Origin: Bacteroidaceae bacterium
Lineage (GTDB): Bacteria; Bacteroidota; Bacteroidia; Bacteroidales; Bacteroidaceae
Length of the DNA: 64,000 bases
Direction: 5' to 3'
NCBI GenBank assembly: GCA_017451645.1
Contig: JAFTNZ010000022.1
Coordinates: 62,001 to 126,000 of the forward strand
Position 1 is the first letter of the stretch. The number at the start of each line of letters is the position of its first letter. Under the pieces are notes generated by a model. It had not been told where the DNA came from. It was given only the letters and a program-made list of their open reading frames with translations, and did no database searches. Positions 36,661-44,837 of the stretch are shown piece after piece. The position numbers and the translations under genes are program-made.

Positions 36661-37793
36661 TATATTACCCGATAGACTCCACCTACTGCTGCTTTGACGA
36701 CTCCCTTCATCTCCAACCCGAACAGAAGGGCACTGGCCCGGTTGATAGGGATGTCCGCTTCTACGACAAGGGCATTGATTTGCATTCCGTCGCGATGGGG
36801 GCGCAGTGTGTTGACGAGTAGTTCTTCCTCCGGTGAAAGTTCAAGGAACAGTTGCCGTTGGATGGCCTCGGGAGCCTGATGAGCAGCCGGAGAGACATCC
36901 CAGGACATAGCCTTTATAAAATCTTCAGCCGAGAGGATAAGGGCAGCCTTGTTGTCGCGGATGAGGGCATTGCATCCCGAAGAATAGGTGTCGTCCGCGC
37001 GTCCGGGGAATGCAAAACAGTCCCGATGGTAATCTACGGCCAGACCGGCAGTGATGAGGGCTCCGCCCTTTGTCGCACTCTCCACCACGATGGTGGCATC
37101 GCACATGCCGGCTACGATGCGGTTGCGGCACACAAAATTTTGGCGGTCGGGGGTCGTTCCGCTCATGTATTCGGTCAGTAAACCTCCCTGCTCCAACATT
37201 TCTACAGCCGTTTTGCGGTGCACGGCCGGGTAAATGCGGTCAAGACCGTGTGCCAATACGGCTATGGTGTTGAGGCCATGCGCTAGTGCTGCACGGTGTG
37301 CAGCGATGTCTATGCCATAAGCCAATCCGCTGACAACAAGCACCTCAGGACAAAGCCTTTTCATATCCGACACAAACTTCTCGCAGAGTTCCCGTCCGTA
37401 TTCTGTGGCATTGCGTGTGCCTACCAGGCTGACCACCTGCAGCGCATTGAGGTCGCCTGTTCCTTTATAGAAAAGGACTAACGGAGCATCGGGACACTCC
37501 CGCAAGCGTGACGGATAGCGCCGGTCGCCGATACAGACACAGGCGATACCGTTTTTTTCGGCAAACTCCATCTCGCGTTTGGCTCGTTCGAAGGCTTCGG
37601 GGCAATCGAGCATCTTGATGAGTTTGCGCTGTGCCGGATGCGTGTAGTGTACCAACTCGTCGCGCCGGGTGAAAGCGTCAGTTGCATTGTTGAATACGTC
37701 ATACAGGGCTCGTGCGCTGAGCAGGCCCACACCGGGAATCTGTTGGAGGGCGAGGCAATGGAGAATTTCCTCCGTGTTGGCTGTTTTATTCAT
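36660..37793 (-). CDS. dprA: DNA-processing protein DprA
   Basis: This 377-residue DprA/Smf has an N-terminal helix-hairpin-helix-like part (IPGVGLLSARALYDVF), the Rossmann-type core that loads RecA on incoming single-stranded DNA (SLVGTRNATEYG, GLAYGIDIAAHRAAL, GTTPDRQNFVCRNRI) and a C-terminal winged helix. The start at 37793 overlaps the end of the thioesterase gene by 8 bp, which supports this start over longer frames. It is the last gene of a three-gene minus-strand run with DUF2851 and a thioesterase, an order common in Bacteroides. Its presence does not show competence, since DprA is near universal in the group. Confidence 0.94.
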   Translation of the reverse strand: MNKTANTEEILHCLALQQIPGVGLLSARALYDVFNNATDAFTRRDELVHYTHPAQRKLIKMLDCPEAFERAKREMEFAEKNGIACVCIGDRRYPSRLRECPDAPLVLFYKGTGDLNALQVVSLVGTRNATEYGRELCEKFVSDMKRLCPEVLVVSGLAYGIDIAAHRAALAHGLNTIAVLAHGLDRIYPAVHRKTAVEMLEQGGLLTEYMSGTTPDRQNFVCRNRIVAGMCDATIVVESATKGGALITAGLAVDYHRDCFAFPGRADDTYSSGCNALIRDNKAALILSAEDFIKAMSWDVSPAAHQAPEAIQRQLFLELSPEEELLVNTLRPHRDGMQINALVVEADIPINRASALLFGLEMKGVVKAAVGGVYRVI

Positions 37794-38184
37794 GGAATGT
37801 GAGTTTTTGATCCAGTTCATCGCAAGTTCCCAAACGTCCGTCAACGATGCAGACAGTGTCCACTATAGCTTTGATGACGCATTTCATATCAGGCAGTCGG
37901 AATATGTCCTGATAAAAGACGTACTTGATGCCGTCCCGTTTGAGGTAAAGTCTTGAAAGGAATTCGTCGCCACTTCTGAGTGGGGTCTTGAAGGCCATTG
38001 TCAGCCGGGCCACCACCGCATCAATTCCCCGTTCGTGCATTGCAGCGAAACTGATGCCCACTGAGTGCAGGTATTCGTGGCGTGTGTGTTCGATGTAGTG
38101 CTGGTAGTTGGCGTTGTTCACTATGCCCTGCAGGTCGCATTCATAGTCCCGCACTTTCATCTTCAGGTCAAAGGTATATTTCAT
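37786..38184 (-). CDS. Acyl-CoA thioesterase, 4HBT/hotdog family
   Basis: This 132-residue single-hotdog protein of the YbgC/FadM type has VRDYECDLQGIVNNANYQHYIE near the N-terminus, containing the catalytic Asp region (normally DxxGhVnN) and the long hotdog helix. Here the position often held by the catalytic Asp is within CDLQGIVNN. It probably hydrolyses acyl-CoA or acyl-ACP thioesters; chain preference cannot be read. It overlaps DUF2851 by 17 bp and dprA by 8 bp, so the three are coupled. Confidence 0.88.
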   Translation of the reverse strand: MKYTFDLKMKVRDYECDLQGIVNNANYQHYIEHTRHEYLHSVGISFAAMHERGIDAVVARLTMAFKTPLRSGDEFLSRLYLKRDGIKYVFYQDIFRLPDMKCVIKAIVDTVCIVDGRLGTCDELDQKLTFHE

Positions 38185-39487
38185 TACTTTTTTGTGTTTC
38201 GGTCAATTCATTTGTTTCTATTCTGCTTCTCTTCAAGTATTCATAGCCAAACCTGCAGCAGAGACACTTGTGCGCATCGCAATAGGCACGCCTCAATTGG
38301 ATGAGTGCCTGCGAATCTGCTGCGCTTTTCACTTTGATGCCACACAGTTCCCAAGCGCGTGTGATGCGGTTGTCTTCCGACTTGATGTTTTCCAAAAACT
38401 CCACGGCCTTCAGGCAGAGGCGTTCTTCTCCTTTGTAGTGTCCGTAGGCATAAAGGAATGGAGCCAAGGTGTTGATGACCAGCAGTTGTCTGGTGGTTTT
38501 GCTCAACCGTTTGCCGCTTCGTGGAGAGGTCTGTCCGAAAGCGTAGTGTGTATCCCAATAGTCGGAGGGTTTCACTTCGAACAGAGCGCAAGCTTCATCT
38601 ACGGTGGCAGTTTCCAACAACCTGCTCAAAAGTCCCTGACTATGCTGGTATAATGCGGCAAGTTGGGCTAATCGGACGTGTGGGAAGTTGAACGGTCGCA
38701 TCCGCAAGAAACGCCAAAGTGATGCATCCATCGGTGCTAACCCGAACTTGTGGGAGAGATAGGTGTATTCATGCTGCATCTGGCAATAGTACTCATCGTT
38801 CTTCTTTTCACCCAGCAGGCCGGCCTGTCCTAAAAAGATGGCCTCTATCTGGAAAAGGTTGTCGCGATGCTTGTCAACAGCACGCAGAGGGATGCGACCT
38901 GCCCAATGTTCAAAGGCATCACCATTGACTCCGAAGCCAAAATTGCGGGCTAATGTCACGAAGAACGCGTCCTCCCAGTTGAGTCCGTACCGTTTTCGGC
39001 GCTCCTCTATCAGTTCGGCTTTCTGCGTCAGCCGTTCCGTTTGCAAGGCAGAGAGGAAACTGTGTATCGTCAGACGGGGCAATTGGGGGATGACAGCATA
39101 GCAAGGAGGATATTTTTCACCACGCAAGAGCGAGGCATAATTCAATTTTACCTGTTCGGGCACCGGTAACACCAACATTGGAATTAGCGAACCGTCGGAC
39201 CGCCGGACCGGGGAATCGTCTTCTTCCGATACATGCAGCACGACATTGTCGTAGGCCCTGTCCGTGTGGTGTCCGTGGGCATACCACTCAGAGGAGCGCT
39301 GGTGCAGCTCCACATTGCCTACCCACATGACCTCGCCAATCTTTAGCTTGGCATTAAAGAAGTCCGGACCTGCATCTTCGTTGTGAAGCCCCGGATCGAT
39401 GACTTCCACTGGCAGGCCACCGGTCGTGACCAATTCCTTCAGCGGAAAGAGGCGATGTTTCCATGTGTAGTGCAAAAGTAACTCCAT
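38168..39487 (-). CDS. DUF2851 family protein
   Basis: This 439-residue soluble protein shows the DUF2851 signature: an N-terminal LLHYTWKHRLFP, then VIDPGLHNEDAGPDFFNAKLKIGE and VGNVELHQRSSEWYAHGH, with conserved acidic and His residues that resemble a nuclease-like metal site. A four-Cys pattern closes the protein (CDAHKCLCCRFGYEYL), possibly for zinc. No biochemical role is known to me. It is first in the operon with the thioesterase and dprA. The minus-strand -7 element TACATTTG is at 39538-39545. Confidence 0.9.
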   Translation of the reverse strand: MELLLHYTWKHRLFPLKELVTTGGLPVEVIDPGLHNEDAGPDFFNAKLKIGEVMWVGNVELHQRSSEWYAHGHHTDRAYDNVVLHVSEEDDSPVRRSDGSLIPMLVLPVPEQVKLNYASLLRGEKYPPCYAVIPQLPRLTIHSFLSALQTERLTQKAELIEERRKRYGLNWEDAFFVTLARNFGFGVNGDAFEHWAGRIPLRAVDKHRDNLFQIEAIFLGQAGLLGEKKNDEYYCQMQHEYTYLSHKFGLAPMDASLWRFLRMRPFNFPHVRLAQLAALYQHSQGLLSRLLETATVDEACALFEVKPSDYWDTHYAFGQTSPRSGKRLSKTTRQLLVINTLAPFLYAYGHYKGEERLCLKAVEFLENIKSEDNRITRAWELCGIKVKSAADSQALIQLRRAYCDAHKCLCCRFGYEYLKRSRIETNELTETQKSNEIYL

Positions 39488-39537
39488 TTTCGGTTCTTTT
39501 AGGCTCGTAGTGCAACGACTTGTTTTAAAAAATCCTA

Positions 39538-39574
39538 CAAATGTAGTAATATCCGCGATAATTCCCTATATTTG
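39538..39574. promoter_or_regulatory. Divergent -7 elements of DUF2851 (minus) and dapB (plus)
   Basis: TACATTTG on the minus strand (39538-39545) and TATATTTG on the plus strand (39567-39574). The two promoters are back to back, so they may share regulation. Confidence 0.6.
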
Positions 39575-39597
39575 CAGCATTTAATTGATATTTTACG

Positions 39598-40353
39598 ATG
39601 AAAATAGCATTAATCGGCTACGGAAAGATGGGGAAAATGATTGAACAGATTGCCATCAGCCGTGGACATGAGATAGTGAGCATTGTCGATATTGACAATC
39701 AGGAGGAATTTGAGTCGGAGGCATTCAAGAGTGCTGATGTGGCCATTGAATTTACAGCCCCGAAAGTGGCTTATCAGAATTATCTGAAGGCATTTGCTGC
39801 CGGTGTGAAGGTGGTGTCGGGCAGTACAGGATGGCTCGACGAGCACCTCGATGAGATGAAGCAACTCTGCACCACCGGAGGAAAGACTCTCTTCTGGAGC
39901 AGCAACTTCAGCCTCGGTGTGGCCATCTTTTCTGCGGTCAGCAAGTATCTGGCCAGCATTATGAACAGCTTTCCTGACTACGAAGTCTCTATGGAAGAGA
40001 CCCATCACATCCACAAATTGGATGCACCTAGCGGCACGGCCATCACTTTGGCTGAAGGCATTCTGGAGAAGTTGGAGCGCAAGAGCAAGTGGGTGATGGG
40101 CACCTTGCAGTCTCCTGACGGCACCGTGACCGGCTCCGTCGAATGTGCCGCCAACGAGCTGCCAGTGTCGGCTGTCCGCCGTGATGAGGTGCCCGGCATA
40201 CATACCATCACTTACGATTCAGAAGCAGACAGCATCACCATTATCCACGATGCACACAGCCGGAAGGGTTTTGCACTTGGAGCCGTATTGGCAGCCGAAT
40301 ACACAGCCACACACGAAGGATTCTTGGGGATGGACAATCTCTTCAGCTTCTGA
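39598..40353 (+). CDS. dapB: 4-hydroxy-tetrahydrodipicolinate reductase
   Basis: This 251-residue DapB has the N-terminal nucleotide-binding GYGKMGKMI, the catalytic EETHHIHKLDAPSGTA with the conserved His-His-x-x-Lys-x-D-x-PSGTA pattern, and the tetramer-forming C-terminus FALGAVLAAEY. It reduces HTPA with NAD(P)H in the lysine/diaminopimelate pathway. It is followed by a repeat array and the two signal peptidase genes, an order usual in Bacteroides. Confidence 0.97.
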   Translation: MKIALIGYGKMGKMIEQIAISRGHEIVSIVDIDNQEEFESEAFKSADVAIEFTAPKVAYQNYLKAFAAGVKVVSGSTGWLDEHLDEMKQLCTTGGKTLFWSSNFSLGVAIFSAVSKYLASIMNSFPDYEVSMEETHHIHKLDAPSGTAITLAEGILEKLERKSKWVMGTLQSPDGTVTGSVECAANELPVSAVRRDEVPGIHTITYDSEADSITIIHDAHSRKGFALGAVLAAEYTATHEGFLGMDNLFSF

Positions 40354-40410
40354 CGTACCCTTACCCTCAATTGAAGAAAAAAGTAACAGTAGAAATTGGT
40401 TTTGCCATAC

Positions 40411-40488
40411 GCTTGGCAGATGTCTGCCACCGCTTTGGCAGAGTTCTGCCACAGGCTTGGCAACGAACTGCCACAGGCTTGGCAGTAA
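40411..40488 (+). repeat. 22-bp imperfect tandem repeat, about 3.5 units
   Basis: Units at 40411-40432, 40433-40454, 40455-40476 and a partial unit from 40477, each reading roughly cTTGGCAGnnnnCTGCCACag. Each unit is itself a small palindrome (TGGCAG/CTGCCA). Confidence 0.88.
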
Positions 40489-40512
40489 CTTAAAAGAAAG
40501 ACAAAAAAGTAA

Positions 40513-41979
40513 ATGGACAATAACGTGAACGGAAATGGGGTGTCGGAAAAAGCTGCCGACTCCCGCAAACAATGGCTCAAATTCGGTGTCGTCACCCTTC
40601 TTTACCTGCTTTTCCTTTATTGGGTAGGCAGTTGGTGGGGGCTGTTGGTGATACCTTTCATCTACGATGCCTACATCAGCAAGAAAATTCCTTGGACGTG
40701 GTGGAAACGGTCGAAGAACAAGACTGTGGTTTTTGTCATGGGGTGGGTTGATGCCATCGTTTTTGCTCTGGTGGCCGTCTATTTCGTCAACCTCTACTTC
40801 TTCCAGAATTATGTGATACCCTCTTCGTCGTTGGAAAAGTCTCTCCTTGTAGGCGACTATCTGGCCGTAAGCAAACTCAGCTACGGGCCACGCATCCCAC
40901 AGACACCGCTCACCATGCCGCTCACCCAGCATACGCTGCCTCTCCTCAACACCAAAAGTTACATAGAGTGGCCACATTGGGAATACCGCCGGGTGAAAGG
41001 ACTTGGCGAAGTGAAACTCAACGATATTGTCGTGTTCAACTATCCGGCAGGTGACACTGTGGCGCTGAATGCACAGAATGCTGATTACTATGGTCTTGCC
41101 TACGGATATGGTGCAGAGTTGAATCCACACAAACCGGTGATGGATTCGCTCACTACCCTGCAACAACGCAGGGTCTATGAACAATATTATGCGGACGGTT
41201 CTGCCTACATCAAACAGCATCCCCGTGAATTCGGCGAGGTGACTTCACGCCCCGTTGACCGTCGCGAGAACTATGTAAAGCGATGCGTGGGACTTCCCGG
41301 ACAAACATTGGAAATAAAGGACCGTATTATCTACCTCGATGGGGTGGCCAACAAGGAGCCGGACAACGTGCAGTACAACTATCTGGTAAATACGCGCTAT
41401 CCTATCCCTGTAGAACTCAGCCGCCAGTTGGGCATCAGCAACGAAGATTTGGCCAACCGCAATCCCGAGGGAACCATCTATGCCCTACCGCTCACAAAGC
41501 AGGCTTATGAAGGATTAAAGGCACGCAAAGACATCGTTGTGGCCATCAAACCTTATCCGCAAGAGGGTAGCGACGGACTTTATCCCCTGAACATGTACAA
41601 GCATTGGACTTGCGACAATTATGGTCCCGTATGGATTCCCAAGAAGGGGGAAAGTGTCAGACTGACGCTGGAAAATCTGCCCCTCTACGAACGCCCCATC
41701 GCCATTTACGAAGGCAACGAATTGGAGGTGACTGACGACGGACGCATCCTGATTAATGGCGCAGAGGCTGACAGCTACACCTTCAAGATGAACTACTATT
41801 GGATGCAGGGCGACAATCGCCACAATTCAGCCGACTCGCGCTACTGGGGATTCGTACCCGAAGACCACATCGTTGGCAAACCTATCTTCATTTGGCTTTC
41901 GCTTGACAAGGATCGTAGCCTCTTCGACGGTGGTATCCGTTGGAGCCGACTCTTCAATTGGGTGGACAATATAAAATAA
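40513..41979 (+). CDS. lepB: Signal peptidase I (active copy)
   Basis: This 488-residue S26 peptidase is anchored by one or two N-terminal helices. The nucleophile is Ser106 in PSSSLEKSLLVGD and the general base is Lys256 in NYVKRCVGLPGQ, both at the expected places, followed by the DRIIYLDG strand and the final NSADSRYWGFVPEDHIVG box. It is longer than E. coli LepB because of insertions between the Ser and Lys boxes and before the last box, as is usual in Bacteroidetes. It removes signal peptides from exported proteins at the outer face of the inner membrane. The next gene, 15 bp on, is a paralogue that lacks both catalytic residues. Confidence 0.95.
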   Translation: MDNNVNGNGVSEKAADSRKQWLKFGVVTLLYLLFLYWVGSWWGLLVIPFIYDAYISKKIPWTWWKRSKNKTVVFVMGWVDAIVFALVAVYFVNLYFFQNYVIPSSSLEKSLLVGDYLAVSKLSYGPRIPQTPLTMPLTQHTLPLLNTKSYIEWPHWEYRRVKGLGEVKLNDIVVFNYPAGDTVALNAQNADYYGLAYGYGAELNPHKPVMDSLTTLQQRRVYEQYYADGSAYIKQHPREFGEVTSRPVDRRENYVKRCVGLPGQTLEIKDRIIYLDGVANKEPDNVQYNYLVNTRYPIPVELSRQLGISNEDLANRNPEGTIYALPLTKQAYEGLKARKDIVVAIKPYPQEGSDGLYPLNMYKHWTCDNYGPVWIPKKGESVRLTLENLPLYERPIAIYEGNELEVTDDGRILINGAEADSYTFKMNYYWMQGDNRHNSADSRYWGFVPEDHIVGKPIFIWLSLDKDRSLFDGGIRWSRLFNWVDNIK

Positions 41980-41994
41980 GGTAACGTATAGGAA

Positions 41995-42918
41995 ATGAAA
42001 CGCACACTGTTGACATTTGTCATCGCCGTGGTGCTGGTGCTGCTCATCAGGACTTTCGCCTTCACCTCGTGCACGATACCATCGTCCGGCATGGAGAACA
42101 CTCTCTATCGGGGCGACCGTGTCATCGTGAACAAGTGGAGTTATGGCTTGCGTTTGCCTTTCACTTCTGTCGTGGGCTACCATCGGTGGGGAGCAGAAGC
42201 GGTCCGGCAGGGCGACATCGTGCTATTCAACAATCCGGCCCCCAAGCATTTGTCCACTCCCATCGACCGGCGTGAAGTGTTCATCAGTCGTTGCATAGGT
42301 GCGCCGGGTGACACATTGATGCTCAATAACGAATGGGTGATGACGGGTGACAGGGTGATAAGCCCCGATGATAAATTCCTTTATTCCTATCCAGGTAGCC
42401 AGGAAGAACTGTTGCAGACCGCCATGCAGGAAGCCGGTATCATTGACAATTCGCTGTTAGGATACGATGAGGGAGACTATGTGCGCAGCTTCAGTCATTA
42501 CGAGCTTTATTTGCTCAGGCAGGAACTCCAAGGGTTAATTCTCTTCAAGCCCCTGCAGACTGACACTACCGAAGGTGTGCACCCTTTCGTAATCCCTTCC
42601 CAAGGAAAACTCATCAGAGTCTATCCATGGAATGTCAAACTGCTGTGCAACACCATCAATTGCCACGAGGGGAGGCAGGCCACTCTGCGTGGCAATACAC
42701 TGGTGATAGATGGTAAGGCAGTCAATGCCTACCGGTTCAAGAAAAACTACTGTTGGGTGGCATCCAGCAACTCTATTAACATTACAGATTCCCGTCTCTT
42801 CGGCCTCGTGCCTGAAGACCACCTTATCGGGCGGGTTTCCCTCATTTGGTTCTCCAAAGAGGCAGACCGTCCGTGGAATGAAGGATACCGGTGGGAGCGG
42901 ATTTTTTCCAAACTATGA
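41995..42918 (+). CDS. Signal peptidase I paralogue lacking catalytic Ser and Lys
   Basis: This 307-residue protein has one N-terminal membrane helix and clear S26 boxes. At the nucleophile box it reads PSSGMENTLYRGD: Gly32 stands before Met33 where the active Ser normally is (SGSM in E. coli), with serines only at 30 and 31. At the lysine box it reads FISRCIGAPGD, so Ser98 takes the place of the general-base Lys. The final box ITDSRLFGLVPEDHLIG is kept. It follows lepB by 15 bp and overlaps the WbqC-like gene by 4 bp. It is probably a non-catalytic partner or regulator, or has moved its active site by one residue. Confidence 0.85.
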   Translation: MKRTLLTFVIAVVLVLLIRTFAFTSCTIPSSGMENTLYRGDRVIVNKWSYGLRLPFTSVVGYHRWGAEAVRQGDIVLFNNPAPKHLSTPIDRREVFISRCIGAPGDTLMLNNEWVMTGDRVISPDDKFLYSYPGSQEELLQTAMQEAGIIDNSLLGYDEGDYVRSFSHYELYLLRQELQGLILFKPLQTDTTEGVHPFVIPSQGKLIRVYPWNVKLLCNTINCHEGRQATLRGNTLVIDGKAVNAYRFKKNYCWVASSNSINITDSRLFGLVPEDHLIGRVSLIWFSKEADRPWNEGYRWERIFSKL

Positions 42919-43547
42919 ATTGCTGTCTTTCCTCTACCTATTTGGGTCCCATCTCCTATTATTCCAAACTCTATGGTGCCGACACCGTCAGCATGGAACA
43001 ATGGGAGCATTATGTCAAGCAGACTTACCGCAACCGGTGTGTTATTGCCGCAGCTGGAGGTCCGCTCGCACTGACTATTCCCACAGAAAGCAACGGAGGC
43101 AAGAAGTGTCTGATGCGTGATGTGCGCATCTCCGACCATGGCAACTGGAGGCATCTGCATTGGAATGCCTTGGAGTCGGCTTATCGGCAAAGTCCTTTCT
43201 TTGAATATTACGCCGACGACTTCCGCCCCTTTTATGAAAAGAAGATTGATTTCCTTCTTGATTTTAACGAAGAATTGCGCCACTTGGTCTGTTCACTCAT
43301 AGGCTTTACTCCGAAGGTGAAGCTGACTGATGAATATTTGCACGATGTGCCGGAGGGGATGATTGATTTGCGCAACTGCATCTGTCCGAAACAGGACTTC
43401 CGGCACGATTCCACTTTTGTGGCACATCCCTATTATCAGGTGTTCAGTGCTCGCTACGGCTTTCTGCCTAATCTGAGCATTGCAGATTTGCTCTTCAATA
43501 TGGGGCCTGAGAGTCTGTTGGTGTTGAGGGATAGTGTCAGCTTCTGA
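42915..43547 (+). CDS. WbqC-family protein
   Basis: This 210-residue protein starts at the ATG overlapping the lepB2 stop (ATGA). It has the WbqC pattern: an N-terminal YLGPISYYSKLYGADTV, TYRNRCVIAAAGGPLALTIP and HWNALESAYRQSPFFEYYAD. WbqC-like proteins occur in polysaccharide loci and beside lepB in Bacteroidetes; their reaction is not established. It is converging on the amidase gene with 2 bp between stops and no terminator between them. Confidence 0.86.
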   Translation: MNCCLSSTYLGPISYYSKLYGADTVSMEQWEHYVKQTYRNRCVIAAAGGPLALTIPTESNGGKKCLMRDVRISDHGNWRHLHWNALESAYRQSPFFEYYADDFRPFYEKKIDFLLDFNEELRHLVCSLIGFTPKVKLTDEYLHDVPEGMIDLRNCICPKQDFRHDSTFVAHPYYQVFSARYGFLPNLSIADLLFNMGPESLLVLRDSVSF

Positions 43548-43549
43548 AA

Positions 43550-44368
43550 TTATTTTCTTTTGTAGTCTGCCGCAATGCCGTCGGCAATCCAACGAGCCAA
43601 CGCTTGTCTGTTGTCGGGGAGCACCAGACGCTTTTGGTCCTGCCTGTTGCGGATGTTTCCTAACTCCAAGAAGATACCTACAGGCGAGGTGTTGCGTAGA
43701 ACATAGAGGTTCCGTTCGCTCACCGTGCCGTTGAAACCACGACCTGGCTGATGTTTGGCATATTTTGCGGCAAAAGTCTTGCGCATACGGTCGGCCAACC
43801 GTTTGCCTCCTTTGCTTCCCGGTGCATGATAGAAATAAACGTCCGTCTGTTTGCCTGCACTACGGCTGTCCACGTGGATGAAGACTGCACGCTTGTAGTT
43901 GCTCTTGTCTTTTTTGAAGAGTTGGTTGATTTTCGTGCATCGCTGCTTCAGACGTTCTACCTGATTGAGTGGGATGGCATTCCCCATACAAGTCTCCCGT
44001 TTGCTGTTGGGCAGGATGCGTCCGGAGCGTATGCCGTCCTTCTTGTCTTGTATGATGATGTGTACTTTGGCACCGCGCTGCATCAGTTCACGAGCTAATC
44101 GCAGGATGATGTCGTAAGCATATTCGTCTTCATGCAACTGTCTTCCCTGATAAATGCCTATGGCGCCGGGGTCGGGGCCTCCATGACCTGATACGAGGTA
44201 GAAGCAGGCACCGGCCAATTCGTTGGATATCACGGTGTAGGTCGCCAACTCTTTACCAAAGAGTGGTTCTTTTCCCGTCTTTTTCTTTTGTGCGGACAAA
44301 GAAGAGAAAGGAAACAGCCCGAATAGAAATATTAAAATTGGAAGGGTGGCTCGAAGATAAATTCTCAT
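43550..44368 (-). CDS. N-acetylmuramoyl-L-alanine amidase (Amidase_3)
   Basis: This 272-residue exported zinc amidase has a signal peptide from the ATG at 44368 and the metal sites GHGGPDPGAIG (His), HEDEYAYD (Glu) and FIHVDSR (His), with the catalytic Glu in FLELGNIRN. It cuts the bond between N-acetylmuramic acid and the stem peptide in the periplasm, probably in daughter-cell separation or turnover. Upstream codons are AT-rich non-coding sequence with a -7 element TATATTTG on the minus strand (44412-44419). Confidence 0.93.
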   Translation of the reverse strand: MRIYLRATLPILIFLFGLFPFSSLSAQKKKTGKEPLFGKELATYTVISNELAGACFYLVSGHGGPDPGAIGIYQGRQLHEDEYAYDIILRLARELMQRGAKVHIIIQDKKDGIRSGRILPNSKRETCMGNAIPLNQVERLKQRCTKINQLFKKDKSNYKRAVFIHVDSRSAGKQTDVYFYHAPGSKGGKRLADRMRKTFAAKYAKHQPGRGFNGTVSERNLYVLRNTSPVGIFLELGNIRNRQDQKRLVLPDNRQALARWIADGIAADYKRK

Positions 44369-44411
44369 ATATTGGTTTGTTGGTTCATGTTTCTCTCTAT
44401 TATAGATTGTG

Positions 44412-44419
44412 CAAATATA
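44412..44419 (-). promoter_or_regulatory. -7 element of the amidase gene
   Basis: TATATTTG on the minus strand, 43 bp before the start codon at 44368 and just downstream of the terminator at 44455-44479. Confidence 0.6.
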
Positions 44420-44454
44420 GTACATCTTCTGTAAACGGAGAAACTTTCTTCCAT

Positions 44455-44518
44455 AAAAAAAGGAGTACCGCTGTACTCCAATCTTTCTGTTAACCTTAAA
44501 TCTAATACTATGAAAAAC
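44455..44518 (-). ncRNA. Candidate small RNA (about 64 nt)
   Basis: A consensus promoter on the minus strand (TTG at plus 44553-44555, 20-bp spacer, TATCTTTG at plus 44525-44532) points to transcription starting near 44518. The transcript would end at a clean terminator, GGAGTAC/GTACTCC (44462-44468 with 44473-44479) and seven T. No open frame of useful length lies between. A short 5' leader fragment of the amidase transcript is the alternative. Confidence 0.55.
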
Positions 44519-44837
44519 ACGTTGCAAAGATATAGGTTTCTCTCATATCTTGCAAGAAAAAGAATGAGGAAACGCTATTTTTATAACATTATTTAAGCAA
44601 AAGCGAGTTGATACTTTCTTTTTGCTTCTCTAGATTAAGAACGGATGCTTCCTTTTTCTTTGAGATATGGAAGTGTCATAAGTCTGTTATTTGCCCTTTT
44701 AATCTTCTCAAAAAGATAGCATACGGTATTATTTTGCTTTCATTTTCTCTTTTTTTCTTCAAATAAAGTTTCATTCTTGCAGATATTGATTATCTTTGCA
44801 GCCGAATTTAACGAATAATATTCTATTACGACAAGAA
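44480..44837. other. AT-rich gap between the candidate sRNA and asnA
   Basis: No gene is seen. It holds the sRNA promoter, an 8-bp hairpin AAGCAAAA (44595-44602) with TTTTGCTT (44620-44627), and the asnA -7 element TATCTTTG at 44791-44798. Confidence 0.6.
44791..44798 (+). promoter_or_regulatory. -7 element of asnA
   Basis: TATCTTTG, 39 bp before the asnA start. A TTTC at 44769-44772 gives an 18-bp spacer. Confidence 0.6.
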
